DNA of 33,732 bases from Deltaproteobacteria bacterium (GTDB lineage: Bacteria > Desulfobacterota > Syntrophia > Syntrophales > UBA2185). The stretch covers positions 1 through 33,732 of the forward strand of contig JAPLJS010000110.1 of the NCBI GenBank assembly GCA_026388545.1. Direction: 5' to 3'. The notes below the pieces were generated by a model. That model was not told where the DNA came from, ran no database searches, and saw only the letters and a program-made list of their open reading frames with translations. How positions within the stretch are numbered: position 1 is the stretch's first letter; each line of letters starts with the position of its first letter. Shown here piece by piece: positions 26,075 to 33,230 of this stretch. The position numbers and the translations under genes were made by a program.

Positions 26075-27310
26075 TCATTTCAGCCTGCGCAGGGGTTTGA
26101 CACCTTTAAGCTGTGCTTCGGAATCAATCAGGAAATTGGCCGATGATACAACCTTTTCGCCGGTTTTGAGGCCACGCAATACTTCCACGGCGCCGTCCGC
26201 CCGGAGGCCGAGTTGAACCTCACGGGGTTCGAAGGCGCCATTCCCCCGGTCCACATAGACCACCTGCCCCGTCCCTGTATCAATCACGGCTGATTCCGGG
26301 ACGACAAGCCTTTTGCCCAGGTTGATCCTTATTTCCACATTCGTAAACATTTGGGGTTTCAACCGGCCGCCTGGATTGGGCAGTGTCAGTCGAACCTTCG
26401 TTGTCCGGGTATCCGCTGAAATGGTGGGATAGATATAATCAATCTGTGACGATAGTTCTCTTCCCGGAAAATAACTGAGGGTAATTCGGGCCGGTTGGCC
26501 GACCCGGACGAAGGACAACTCGTATTCATAAATATCGGCGATGATCCAGAGGGTGGAGAGATCGGCTATGTCAAAGAGCTTTTCTCCCGGCATGACTTTC
26601 ATTCCCTGGACGGCCATCTTCTGCGTAACAAACCCGCTGACAGGGCTATACAGAGTCAATGTCCGGACAGCTTTGCCCGTCTGTTCGATATGTTTGATCT
26701 GTGCCTCGGATATGTCCCAGAGCCGCAGCCGTTGCCTTGCCGCATCCAGTGCGGCGTTGGCATCCTTTGCTATCATAAGGCCGAGCGTGTCATCCTTTTT
26801 CTTGTCGCCCGGCTGTGTTGCCCATTTTAAGACCCCCAGGAATTCCTGTTGTGTTGCCAGAAGCTCCGGGCTATAAATCTCCGCCAGGGGCTCCCCCTTC
26901 TTGACGTAGCGGCCCGTGTAATCTACATAGAGCTTCTCAATCCAGCCCTCAATCTTCGTATTGACCGTAGCCTGCTTCCGCTCATCAGCCTCGATCCGTC
27001 CCACCGTGCGAATGACCTTCTGCAGGGGCTTCAGGGAAACCTTGACCGTCTTGACTCCGATGAGTTGCTGCTGTTCCGGAGTAATTTCAACTTGGGGAGC
27101 CTCTTCTGTCGCCTCTTCCTGTGGAGCCGGTTGCTTGATCTGGGGTGTGACGGTCTTGGGTTTCTCCGCTCCTGCCGCCGGCGGCTTCGCCGTATGCCCT
27201 GCATGTCCCTGGGCCCAGGCAGGTGATGAAACAATATTCCCCGAAAGGAGGAATAAGACTCCCATGACACCGATGAACGTAAAAATAATGCTTTGGTTCC
27301 GCCTGATCAT
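26075..27310 (-). CDS. cusB: Copper/silver efflux periplasmic adaptor
   Basis: The 411-residue protein has an N-terminal membrane/signal segment (about 9-33), a His-containing stretch (HAGHTAKPP), then the membrane-fusion-protein order: lipoyl half-motif (IEGWIEKLYVDYTGRYVKKG), a helical hairpin (about 150-225), the second lipoyl half (LYSPVSGFVTQKM), and a beta-barrel with LSTLWIIADIYEYELSFVRVGQ, typical of CusB. It links CusA to the outer-membrane channel and hands over metal. GGAGG lies before the start, and the ATG overlaps the cusC stop codon by four bases (ATGA), so the two are translationally coupled. Confidence 0.93.
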   Translation of the reverse strand: MIRRNQSIIFTFIGVMGVLFLLSGNIVSSPAWAQGHAGHTAKPPAAGAEKPKTVTPQIKQPAPQEEATEEAPQVEITPEQQQLIGVKTVKVSLKPLQKVIRTVGRIEADERKQATVNTKIEGWIEKLYVDYTGRYVKKGEPLAEIYSPELLATQQEFLGVLKWATQPGDKKKDDTLGLMIAKDANAALDAARQRLRLWDISEAQIKHIEQTGKAVRTLTLYSPVSGFVTQKMAVQGMKVMPGEKLFDIADLSTLWIIADIYEYELSFVRVGQPARITLSYFPGRELSSQIDYIYPTISADTRTTKVRLTLPNPGGRLKPQMFTNVEIRINLGKRLVVPESAVIDTGTGQVVYVDRGNGAFEPREVQLGLRADGAVEVLRGLKTGEKVVSSANFLIDSEAQLKGVKPLRRLK

Positions 27311-28587
27311 TTCTTTTCACCTCCCTGTACCGAGGCCAGGCCTTCCGTAATTGCATGGAGTCTTGCAATGGCTTTTTCTCTTTCCACAAATTGACTCCAG
27401 TAAAGGATTTCATAATCCAGCAGGGTTTTCAGCCTGGAAATCACAACGATTGCCTCCGTCCTCCCGGTAGAATATCCTGTGATGGCCAACTCAACATCCT
27501 GGGTGTTTTTCGGAATCAAGCCATTCCTGTATAGGTCCATGAGCTTTTCCGATGATCTGAGCATGGAGAAATTATCCTGTATGGCCGCTGAAATCATCAG
27601 TTTTACGGCCTCCAGTTCCTGTTTTGCCTGTGCAAGAGACGCTTTCGCCTCCAGGACGGCCGGCTCCTGCTTCGTTTTGAAGTACAGGGGGATGTTGATC
27701 GTCGCCGTCGCGCTCCACATATCTTTAAAATCCCCTGATCGGTTAAAATAGCCGGCGTTGATAGTAAAGTCAGGATAATACTCTTTCTGGGCCATTAAAA
27801 CTCTGGTGTCGGCCGCTTCTATCATTTTATTCCTGGATTTTATTTCGGGAGACTTGCTGAGGGCCATCTTGACGCCCTCATCGACATCGAGACGGACGGA
27901 TTGATAAACAGGTTCAATCGGTCTCCCCAGGGGCGGTCCCTTTCCCCTGCCTGTTGTGGCCCGGAGCATGGCTTCCAGGGACTGAATCTTCTGTTTGAAC
28001 ATCTCTTCTTTTTCGAGAAGCATGTATTTTTCGGTCTGCGCCATGACGACTTCCTGCTGTATCGCCTTCCCTGCCGCATAACGTACCAGAGTGAGATCTT
28101 CTATCCTGACAAAGAGATCTCTCTTGTTCTTCAACAGGTCGATATTTTTGTAGGCCAGAAAGAGATCGAAATAGAGTTCCTTAACCCGCGCTGCCGTCCT
28201 GAGCTTCAGGAGTTCATGCATGGCTTCCAGGCTTTCGGCATCCCGCTGCGCCATTTCCCCTTTCAGCGAACGCTTGCCGGGGAAGAGAAACTGCTGCGAC
28301 GCGGAAAACATCCACTGGGAACCCTGCTCCTCGCCGTAGGTGTAACGGCTAAAGCCCTCGTTCTGATACCCGAACGAAACCATGGGATCGGGGAGGCTCT
28401 TCGTCTGCGGGATCCTGTACTTTGCCGCCTCGATCCTTGCCTGAGAGGCCAGAATATCAGGATTATTCTTCAGGGCCTCATCGACAAGATCGGAGAGCTT
28501 CAATTCCTGGGCAAAGGCGGAGTTCCCAAGAAGAAAGACCGCCATAATAAGAATGATCGTTTTCCATGTATTAGCTGACATCCACAT
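27307..28587 (-). CDS. cusC: Copper/silver efflux outer-membrane channel (TolC family)
   Basis: The 426-residue protein has a signal peptide (about residues 1-26, cleavage after FAQ or nearby) and two outer-membrane-efflux-protein halves, each with long helical stretches (LDEALKNNPD-type start LSDLVDEALKNNPDILASQA, and a second at VDEGVKMALSKSPEIKSR). It would form the trimeric channel that empties CusA/CusB to the outside. Its start overlaps the end of the FixH-like gene by 17 bases and has no own ribosome binding site, pointing to coupling; ATG 28581 is an equally possible start. The name follows operon context, since TolC-family members are hard to separate by sequence alone. Confidence 0.88.
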   Translation of the reverse strand: MWMSANTWKTIILIMAVFLLGNSAFAQELKLSDLVDEALKNNPDILASQARIEAAKYRIPQTKSLPDPMVSFGYQNEGFSRYTYGEEQGSQWMFSASQQFLFPGKRSLKGEMAQRDAESLEAMHELLKLRTAARVKELYFDLFLAYKNIDLLKNKRDLFVRIEDLTLVRYAAGKAIQQEVVMAQTEKYMLLEKEEMFKQKIQSLEAMLRATTGRGKGPPLGRPIEPVYQSVRLDVDEGVKMALSKSPEIKSRNKMIEAADTRVLMAQKEYYPDFTINAGYFNRSGDFKDMWSATATINIPLYFKTKQEPAVLEAKASLAQAKQELEAVKLMISAAIQDNFSMLRSSEKLMDLYRNGLIPKNTQDVELAITGYSTGRTEAIVVISRLKTLLDYEILYWSQFVEREKAIARLHAITEGLASVQGGEKK

Positions 28588-28960
28588 TGAATTTTACCGA
28601 TTGTGTCTTCCCTGCGCGCGAGATTTTGACAACAACATTCCAGGCTCCCGACATGGAAAAATTGAGAGTTGCCAAATATTTTTTGTTTTTCAGCTCTGAT
28701 TTCGTCTTGTAATTCATGGCCGGCATCCCGGGCATTGCAGGCATGCTATATTCCACAGATACTATGGCATCGGTTACATCAGCCCCCATGGTATCCTGGA
28801 TGCCGATTTCCATTTTATTCAGGCCGGTAACGGGAGGATTCTTGTCGATCTTTACATGAACCATGTAGTTGCCAGCCTTTTTTATGATCATGTAATCCTT
28901 TGCATACGCAAAACCCGCTACAAAAAGCAGTATAACTACAACCGTAGCAAATCTCTTCAT
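28571..28960 (-). CDS. FixH/YtkA-like periplasmic protein with a methionine-rich motif, first gene of the cus operon
   Basis: The 129-residue product has a signal peptide (MKRFATVVVILLFVAGFAYA) and a single beta-sandwich of the YtkA/FixH type (GNYMVHVKIDKNPPVTGLNK ... AWNVVVKISRAGKTQSV). Between its strands lies SMPAMPGMPAM, four methionines in eleven residues, a pattern suited to Cu(I)/Ag(I) binding. CusF, the usual periplasmic chaperone, is absent, so this protein may fill that place by passing metal to CusB (inference). ATG 28960 is chosen because GGAG stands seven bases upstream; a GTG at 28963 is less suitable. It overlaps cusC. Confidence 0.8.
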   Translation of the reverse strand: MKRFATVVVILLFVAGFAYAKDYMIIKKAGNYMVHVKIDKNPPVTGLNKMEIGIQDTMGADVTDAIVSVEYSMPAMPGMPAMNYKTKSELKNKKYLATLNFSMSGAWNVVVKISRAGKTQSVKFNVDVS

Positions 28961-29036
28961 CACCTTTCTCCTTTCATTTCTTTTTGAAAACCATTTGCTT
29001 TTGAATCCGATGTATCAGTGAGGATAACGCCTCCTT

Positions 29037-29060
29037 TTTCATGGGAAAGCTACCATGAAA
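29037..29060 (-). promoter_or_regulatory. Inverted repeat upstream of the cus operon, candidate operator
   Basis: TTTCATGG (29037-29044) and CCATGAAA (29053-29060) are perfect 8-bp arms with an 8-base spacer, 77 bases upstream of the first cus-operon gene and in the divergent region shared with the marR remnant. It does not match the E. coli CusR box or the CueR spacer that I know. Confidence 0.4.
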
Positions 29061-29106
29061 TAATTAACTTTTCATCAATTATTTTAAGAGTTTTAAAAGG
29101 CAGGCC

Positions 29107-29134
29107 TACGAAATTTCGGTTGCTCCGAAATTCG
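29107..29134. other. Imperfect hairpin in the cus/marR divergent region
   Basis: ACGAA and TTTCGG pair with CCGAAA and TTCGT around TTGCT. It lies between the cus inverted repeat and the marR promoter and could separate the two transcription units or bind a regulator. Confidence 0.35.
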
Positions 29135-29155
29135 TTACTTCATGCATTTTTTCCC

Positions 29156-29191
29156 TTGATGGGGAACGGGTAATTATTTAGTATACGAAAT
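29156..29191 (+). promoter_or_regulatory. Promoter and MarR-type operator ahead of the marR remnant
   Basis: TTGATG (29156-29161), 17 bases, TAGTAT (29179-29184) form a likely promoter. The -10 box is overlapped by ATTTAGTATACGAAAT (29176-29191), a dyad with seven of eight matching pairs around GTATAC. It abuts the Shine-Dalgarno AAAGGAG. The same core recurs at 29465-29480. Confidence 0.6.
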
Positions 29192-29207
29192 AAAGGAGCC
29201 TCACCCC

Positions 29208-29449
29208 ATGAGCGTCTATCACGACTGCATCCTCTATCTGCTGGCCAAGGCCTACCAGAAGGCGTATGCCTGCTTCAAGAAGCGTCTGCATGAATACGGC
29301 CGCCGGTGCAGAGTCTCGTCGTTATGGGCATCAGCGAGGCGGAAGGGTTGTCGGCCAAAGAGCGGGATGAGGCAAATAAGGAAATACTGGGCGGACTGCG
29401 CCTGGAGGAGCAGATGCTTCTGAAAAGGATGCTGAAGGATCTGCGATAA
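29208..29449 (+). pseudogene. MarR-family regulator lacking its DNA-binding core
   Basis: The start is intact (AAAGGAG, then ATG) and reads SVYHDCILYLLAKAYQKAYA and KRLHEYG, the N-terminal dimerisation helices of a MarR protein. A deletion of a few bases after EYG shifts the frame, which then continues as PVQSLVVMGISEAEGLSAKE. The sequence jumps directly to ERDEANKEILGGL and EEQMLLKRMLKDLR, the C-terminal dimerisation helix. The recognition helix and wing, about 65 residues, are missing: 242 bases remain of roughly 440-450. The gene cannot make a DNA-binding MarR protein. Its operators, here and before the next gene, remain. Confidence 0.82.
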
Positions 29450-29454
29450 TTTTT

Positions 29455-29480
29455 TTGACTATATAGTTAGTATACGAAAT
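29455..29480 (+). promoter_or_regulatory. Second MarR-type operator, ahead of the QueG-like gene
   Basis: AGTTAGTATACGAAAT (29465-29480) repeats the core of the operator at 29176-29191; the shared string TTAGTATACGAAATA is followed in both by an AAGGAG-type ribosome binding site. A -35-like TTGACT lies at 29455-29460, so a bound repressor would sit in the promoter. Confidence 0.6.
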
Positions 29481-29493
29481 ACAAGGAGGCGTT

Positions 29494-30267
29494 ATGAGCA
29501 AGGAAGAGATTCGACAGATAGGTTTATCTTATGGGGCTGATGTCGTCGGCTTTGCCGCCGTCGAGGATTATCAATCAAAACGGTCACCCGATCCGAAGAC
29601 AATCCTTCCGGGAATCCGTTCAATGGTCGTTTTGGGGTTCAGGGAACTGGACGGCTCTCTTGCCTCGGACATCGGCCGGATCAGCATGCATGGCCGGATC
29701 GGCCAGATGGATTTGACGAGGCGCTGTACTTTCCACACGGCCAAGGAATTAGAGGATCGATACCGGGTCAAGGCCGCGCCGATAATGGCGTCCTATCCCC
29801 TGAACATGGCCGCACCTTATATGGGTCTGGTGGCGGATATTTCCCTCCGGCATGCAGCAGTGGCCGCAGGTCTTGGGATTTTCGGCCGGCATAATCTGGT
29901 CATTTCGCCCCTCTTCGGCACGCGTGTTATTTTCACAGCGATCCTTACGGATATGGAGATGGCCTCCGATCCCGCCATAACAGAAGTCCTATGCAACGAG
30001 TGCGGCCTATGCGTCGAGTCCTGTCCCGCCCGCGCCCTGGACGAGGAAGGAAAGACGGAAAACCTGAAATGCCTGCGGAACTCACAGCCCCACGGAATCG
30101 GCGGCGCCATTGGGTTTATCAGGAAATTCATGGCCGCACCACCGGAGCAGCAGAAGGCCATGATATTTGATCCCCAATTCTTGAGCCTCTACCAGGCCTC
30201 GTTTATCGGATTCCAGTATGAATGCTTCCGCTGCATGGCTGTCTGCCCCGCCTGTGTCGATGCGTAA
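29494..30267 (+). CDS. QueG-like 4Fe-4S double-cluster protein
   Basis: The 257-residue protein shares the layout of the epoxyqueuosine-reductase/reductive-dehalogenase-like family: ILPGIRSMVVLGF near the front, AAVAAGLGIFGRHNLVISP in the middle, CNECGLCVESCP (C167, C170, C173, C177) for one [4Fe-4S] cluster, and C193 with CFRCMAVCP (C244, C247, C251) for a second. It is shorter than true QueG and lacks the HEAT-like tail, so queuosine synthesis is unlikely; a reductase with a corrinoid or other cofactor is possible. AAGGAGG stands before the ATG. A MarR-type operator lies immediately upstream, suggesting induction by a small, perhaps aromatic or toxic, compound. It follows the marR remnant directly. 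Confidence 0.78.
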   Translation: MSKEEIRQIGLSYGADVVGFAAVEDYQSKRSPDPKTILPGIRSMVVLGFRELDGSLASDIGRISMHGRIGQMDLTRRCTFHTAKELEDRYRVKAAPIMASYPLNMAAPYMGLVADISLRHAAVAAGLGIFGRHNLVISPLFGTRVIFTAILTDMEMASDPAITEVLCNECGLCVESCPARALDEEGKTENLKCLRNSQPHGIGGAIGFIRKFMAAPPEQQKAMIFDPQFLSLYQASFIGFQYECFRCMAVCPACVDA

Positions 30268-30352
30268 AAAAGATGACATGGAGAATCACACCGGAGGCGC
30301 CGGATTGAAAGGATAAGTGACTTAACAATATGGTATTTCAACTAAGATTAAC

Positions 30353-30398
30353 TTGACATGAAGCGAAAAAAGAATATAATCGCTTCACCAATTGAAGC
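30353..30398 (+). promoter_or_regulatory. Promoter of the fic gene with overlapping inverted repeat
   Basis: TTGACA (30353-30358), 16 bases, TATAAT (30375-30380) is a near-ideal sigma-70 promoter. TGAAGCG (30359-30365) and CGCTTCA (30381-30387) are perfect 7-bp arms flanking the -10 region, and a third half-site TGAAGC follows at 30393-30398. The layout is that of a self-repressing operator. Confidence 0.75.
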
Positions 30399-30413
30399 AA
30401 TAAAAGGCGATAA

Positions 30414-31532
30414 ATGACTCAGTACTTATGGGAGCATCCAGATTGGACACACTTTAGATGGAAGAACGAAGACATTCTTCTTGCACTGAGTGAATGCCGG
30501 CTGTTCCAGGGGAAACTCCTGAGTAAAGTGGCCGATCTTGGATTTACCCTTGAAAACCAAGCCCAGGTTGAAATATTAACTGAGGAGACCTCAAAGACTG
30601 CCTTAATCGAAGGAGAGAGCCTCAATGTTCAGGCCGTTAGATCATCGGTCGCAAGAAAGCTCGGGCTCCCTTCGGCGGGACTTAGAGTGGACCGTTATAT
30701 CGACGGACTCGTATCGGTTCTCCTTGATGCCACAAAAAATCATGAGGAGCCTCTTACACAGAAACGTCTTTTCGGCTGGCAAGCTGCGCTTTTTCCAACC
30801 GGCTATTCTGGAATGCATAGGATCAGGGTGGGAAAATGGCGGGGGGACAAGCCCATGCGGGTTGTATCCGGCCCCATCGGCCGAGAAACTATTCACTTCG
30901 ATGCCCCTCCCTCTGATCTCATATCTGTTGAAATAGGCAAGTTTCTTAAGTGGTGGAAAGAGAGCAGGGGTAATGTAGAAGGATTGCTCCGGGCGGCAAT
31001 TGCCCAGTTCTGGTTTGTGACCATCCACCCTTTTGAGGATGGCAACGGCCGGATCGCCCGAGCCTTGACCGATATGGCACTGTCCCAGGATGACCGGCAA
31101 TCGATCCGCTATTATAGTCTTTCTTCTCAGATTATGGCAGAGCGGGACGCCTATTATAATGTTCTCGAGCACTGCCAGAAGCGTGATGGTGATATTACTG
31201 ACTGGCTATGTTGGTTCCTTGGCTGTTTCTGCAGAGCCATCAAGCGCTCGGAAGGGATGCTCGCGATAGTCCTGAATAAATCCGCATTCTGGAAATCACA
31301 TGCCGAGGATTTCCTCACGGAGCGGCAGCGCAAAGTCATAAACCGGCTGCTTGATGCGGGAAAGGGCGGCTTTGCAGGCGGCCTGACTACCAGAAAATAT
31401 GTATCTCTTGCCAAAGTCAGCCGGGCCACAGCCTTCAGAGAGATAGATCACCTTATGAAACTCGGGATCATTAAACAGAATCCTGGCAGAGGTCGGAGTG
31501 CAAGCTATGAGTTGAACTGGGAGGAGACGTGA
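30414..31532 (+). CDS. Fic-family AMPylase with N-terminal inhibitory helix and C-terminal winged helix
   Basis: The 372-residue protein begins with a DUF4172-like domain (YLWEHPDWTHFRW). The inhibitory motif (S/T)xxxE(G/N) is at T62-ALI-E66-G67, which places it in the class with the inhibitory helix N-terminal to the Fic fold. The active-site loop HPFEDGNGRIAR (205-216) is complete, including the catalytic H205 and the phosphate-binding residues. Residues about 310-370 form a winged helix (TTRKYVSLAKVSRATAFREI) able to bind DNA. The enzyme would transfer AMP from ATP to target protein hydroxyls, normally held off by E66. No separate antitoxin gene is present, as expected for this class. Its own winged helix could bind the repeat in the promoter (inference). 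Confidence 0.92.
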   Translation: MTQYLWEHPDWTHFRWKNEDILLALSECRLFQGKLLSKVADLGFTLENQAQVEILTEETSKTALIEGESLNVQAVRSSVARKLGLPSAGLRVDRYIDGLVSVLLDATKNHEEPLTQKRLFGWQAALFPTGYSGMHRIRVGKWRGDKPMRVVSGPIGRETIHFDAPPSDLISVEIGKFLKWWKESRGNVEGLLRAAIAQFWFVTIHPFEDGNGRIARALTDMALSQDDRQSIRYYSLSSQIMAERDAYYNVLEHCQKRDGDITDWLCWFLGCFCRAIKRSEGMLAIVLNKSAFWKSHAEDFLTERQRKVINRLLDAGKGGFAGGLTTRKYVSLAKVSRATAFREIDHLMKLGIIKQNPGRGRSASYELNWEET

Positions 31533-32187
31533 ATCGAGCCAGTTAAACGGAGCACGCCTATTCAAAATATCGAGGCATCCCTAATCTCTTCGCGGGTGAT
31601 CCTCAATGCTGGATGATTCATCCCGAAAACCCGACTGCACAGATAATTGATGTTCTCAGAATATCTTCAATTCCCAGGTAAATATACTTAACTATTCAGC
31701 GAAATGTTTTCTTTGTAGCGGGAAAGCTATAGGCAATAGCTAAGAAAGGGTTAACAAATTCAAATACCTATACGTAACAAAATGATGGTTGACAGTTTAT
31801 AAGATGGAAGTCATCATCTGTTTGTTTTTCTTATTCATTACGGACAAAAAGACGCAACAGCCAAGTATATGGTTTTCTATTGCACGAATTTACGTACATC
31901 TTCCTGTAACAAAGCATACGGCAATTCTCGCAGAGATCCACCCTTTCGGACGGTAATCAATGATTAAAACAGAGGCCATCAACAAATAGGGTGCACAATC
32001 CCGATAATTTTGCTATCTTCATGTCGATTCATGGTCTTCCTCCTGATTAAAAGTTTTGTCGGAAATTCTTCTGTCAGTGGATTACCGTGAGTCGCTCCTT
32101 TATCTCAAGATCAATATTTTCATCCTTCGTTTTGCTCGGGCCGGCCATGGGGGTTAGTAAAAAAATCTGAATATCAAGGAGGGTATA
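31533..32187. other. Intergenic region with one tiny ORF, otherwise no gene
   Basis: No normal gene is seen on either strand. It holds a 17-codon minus-strand frame with a strong ribosome binding site (31979-32032) and, at 31930-31953, a stretch reading AEIHPFGR that recalls a Fic motif but is too short to call. Confidence 0.5.
31979..32032 (-). CDS. 17-codon ORF with a consensus ribosome binding site, possible gene remnant
   Basis: AGGAGG (32044-32039) lies six bases before an ATG followed by 17 codons (MNRHEDSKIIGIVHPIC) and TGA. As with the similar frame at 19612-19674, initiation signals are good and the product is tiny. It may be the head of a lost gene. Confidence 0.28.
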   Translation of the reverse strand: MNRHEDSKIIGIVHPIC

Positions 32188-32673
32188 ATGAAGACAACTC
32201 ACAGTTTCAGGAAACGCAATCGGATACTATTATTCTTGCTTGGCTTGTTTTTAATGACAGTCATCATTGGATGCGCAACTACCGGTCCAACGTATTCTAC
32301 AACGAGAAATGAATTTACCGCTTTGTCCAAAGGACAGGGTCGAATAATATTTTATCGTCCGAGCGCCTTCTTTGGGTTCGCAATGAAATCAGATATTCTT
32401 CTCGATGGCAGGAAAGTAGGAGAGTCACGTAATGGTATAGTCTTTTATGTTGATGTTGCCCCTGGAAAACATCAAGTTCAAACTTCTGTCATTATGTATC
32501 CTGGTGAGCAGTCAGGTGACATTGAATTACACCAGAATGAAACAATATATGTGAAAACTTATATTGGCAGTTCGGCTTTCGCCGGAAGGACGAACTTTGA
32601 AGTGGTCAGCTCCGAACAAGCGAGGGCAGAAGGAATCGACAACTTGGTATTTATTGCTGAACCTCTTAAATAG
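32188..32673 (+). CDS. DUF2846-type outer-membrane lipoprotein
   Basis: The 161-residue protein has a basic N-terminus, a hydrophobic stretch and a lipobox (VIIGC, Cys29), so the mature protein should be lipid-anchored. The body shows the DUF2846 pattern: GRIIFYRPSAFFGFAMK, LLDGRKVGE, FYVDVAPGKHQV. This family is a small beta-sandwich of unknown role, often encoded near envelope-stress genes. AAGGAGGG before the ATG makes the start clear. It stands alone. Confidence 0.88.
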   Translation: MKTTHSFRKRNRILLFLLGLFLMTVIIGCATTGPTYSTTRNEFTALSKGQGRIIFYRPSAFFGFAMKSDILLDGRKVGESRNGIVFYVDVAPGKHQVQTSVIMYPGEQSGDIELHQNETIYVKTYIGSSAFAGRTNFEVVSSEQARAEGIDNLVFIAEPLK

Positions 32674-32952
32674 AACCAGTTTATTTAACAGTCAAAGATC
32701 CACTAACCAGTTAAAGCGGGGATGTTTATCCCCCGGCTTCCGCAACTACCAAGTATGCCGGTCAAATAAGGTTTGTGGATGCAGTTCAACTGGTAATCCT
32801 CACTCCATTGCTGAACCACGGATTGAGGCTTTGTAGGTGAACAAAAGTTCAGCCTTATCCGAATTTCGCCAAGAGCGGCCTCAAGAATTGCCATTTGAAA
32901 TGTTGTATACTTCTTCAAAAAACCGAGTCATCTCTTTCAATAAAGGAGATAT
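32674..32952. other. Intergenic region with a hairpin, no gene
   Basis: GGGGAT (32718-32723) and ATCCCC (32728-32733) form a stem-loop 45 bases after the lipoprotein stop; it lacks a T-tract. AACCAGTT occurs at 32674 and 32705, and AACTGGT at 32788. A minus-strand frame here has no recognisable product. Confidence 0.4.
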
Positions 32953-33123
32953 TTACCCGGTAATTTCTATCCGATCATCTACCTGAACTTCACCTCCGAC
33001 TATAATTTTCGCAAAGATTCCCTCTCTTGGCATGACACAATCCCCGACTGTGTAAAAGATATGGGCGTCATTTTCGAGACCGAGGTTCTCAAAAAACAGA
33101 CCGCAACCGATATTATTCTTTTT
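32953..33123 (-). pseudogene. C-terminal fragment of a MOSC-domain protein
   Basis: The minus strand reads NNIGCGLFFENLGLENDAHI, then FYTVGDCVMPREGIFAKII and GGEVQVDDRIEITG before a TAA. VGDCVMPREGIFA and the GG-V-x-x-D-x-I end are the conserved C-terminus of small MOSC proteins (molybdenum-cofactor sulfurase C-terminal domain family). The frame is closed by TGA at 33124-33126 and has no start codon before the internal ATG, so about 90-100 N-terminal residues are missing. It lies just downstream of fdhD on the same strand. In related genomes MOSC genes sit with molybdenum-cofactor and formate dehydrogenase genes, so this was probably part of the same operon. Confidence 0.75.
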
Positions 33124-33230
33124 TCACCTTTCTCTTTAGAAATATTGACGGCCAAAACCTTCCGAAATAGCCCCTTCCCTAAGTCCCTCCTCCTCTGATG
33201 GGGGAGGAAGGAGTGGGGTATGATGCTTCC

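Noticed and set aside
31930-31953. Stretch translating to AEIHPFGR, like a Fic active-site motif, downstream of the fic gene
   Set aside because: Only eight residues match, the DGNGR part is missing, and no other Fic sequence flanks it; chance cannot be excluded.
32674-32794. AACCAGTT direct repeats and an inverted AACTGGT as possible attachment or integron site
   Set aside because: The repeats are short, unevenly spaced and not associated with any recombinase gene.
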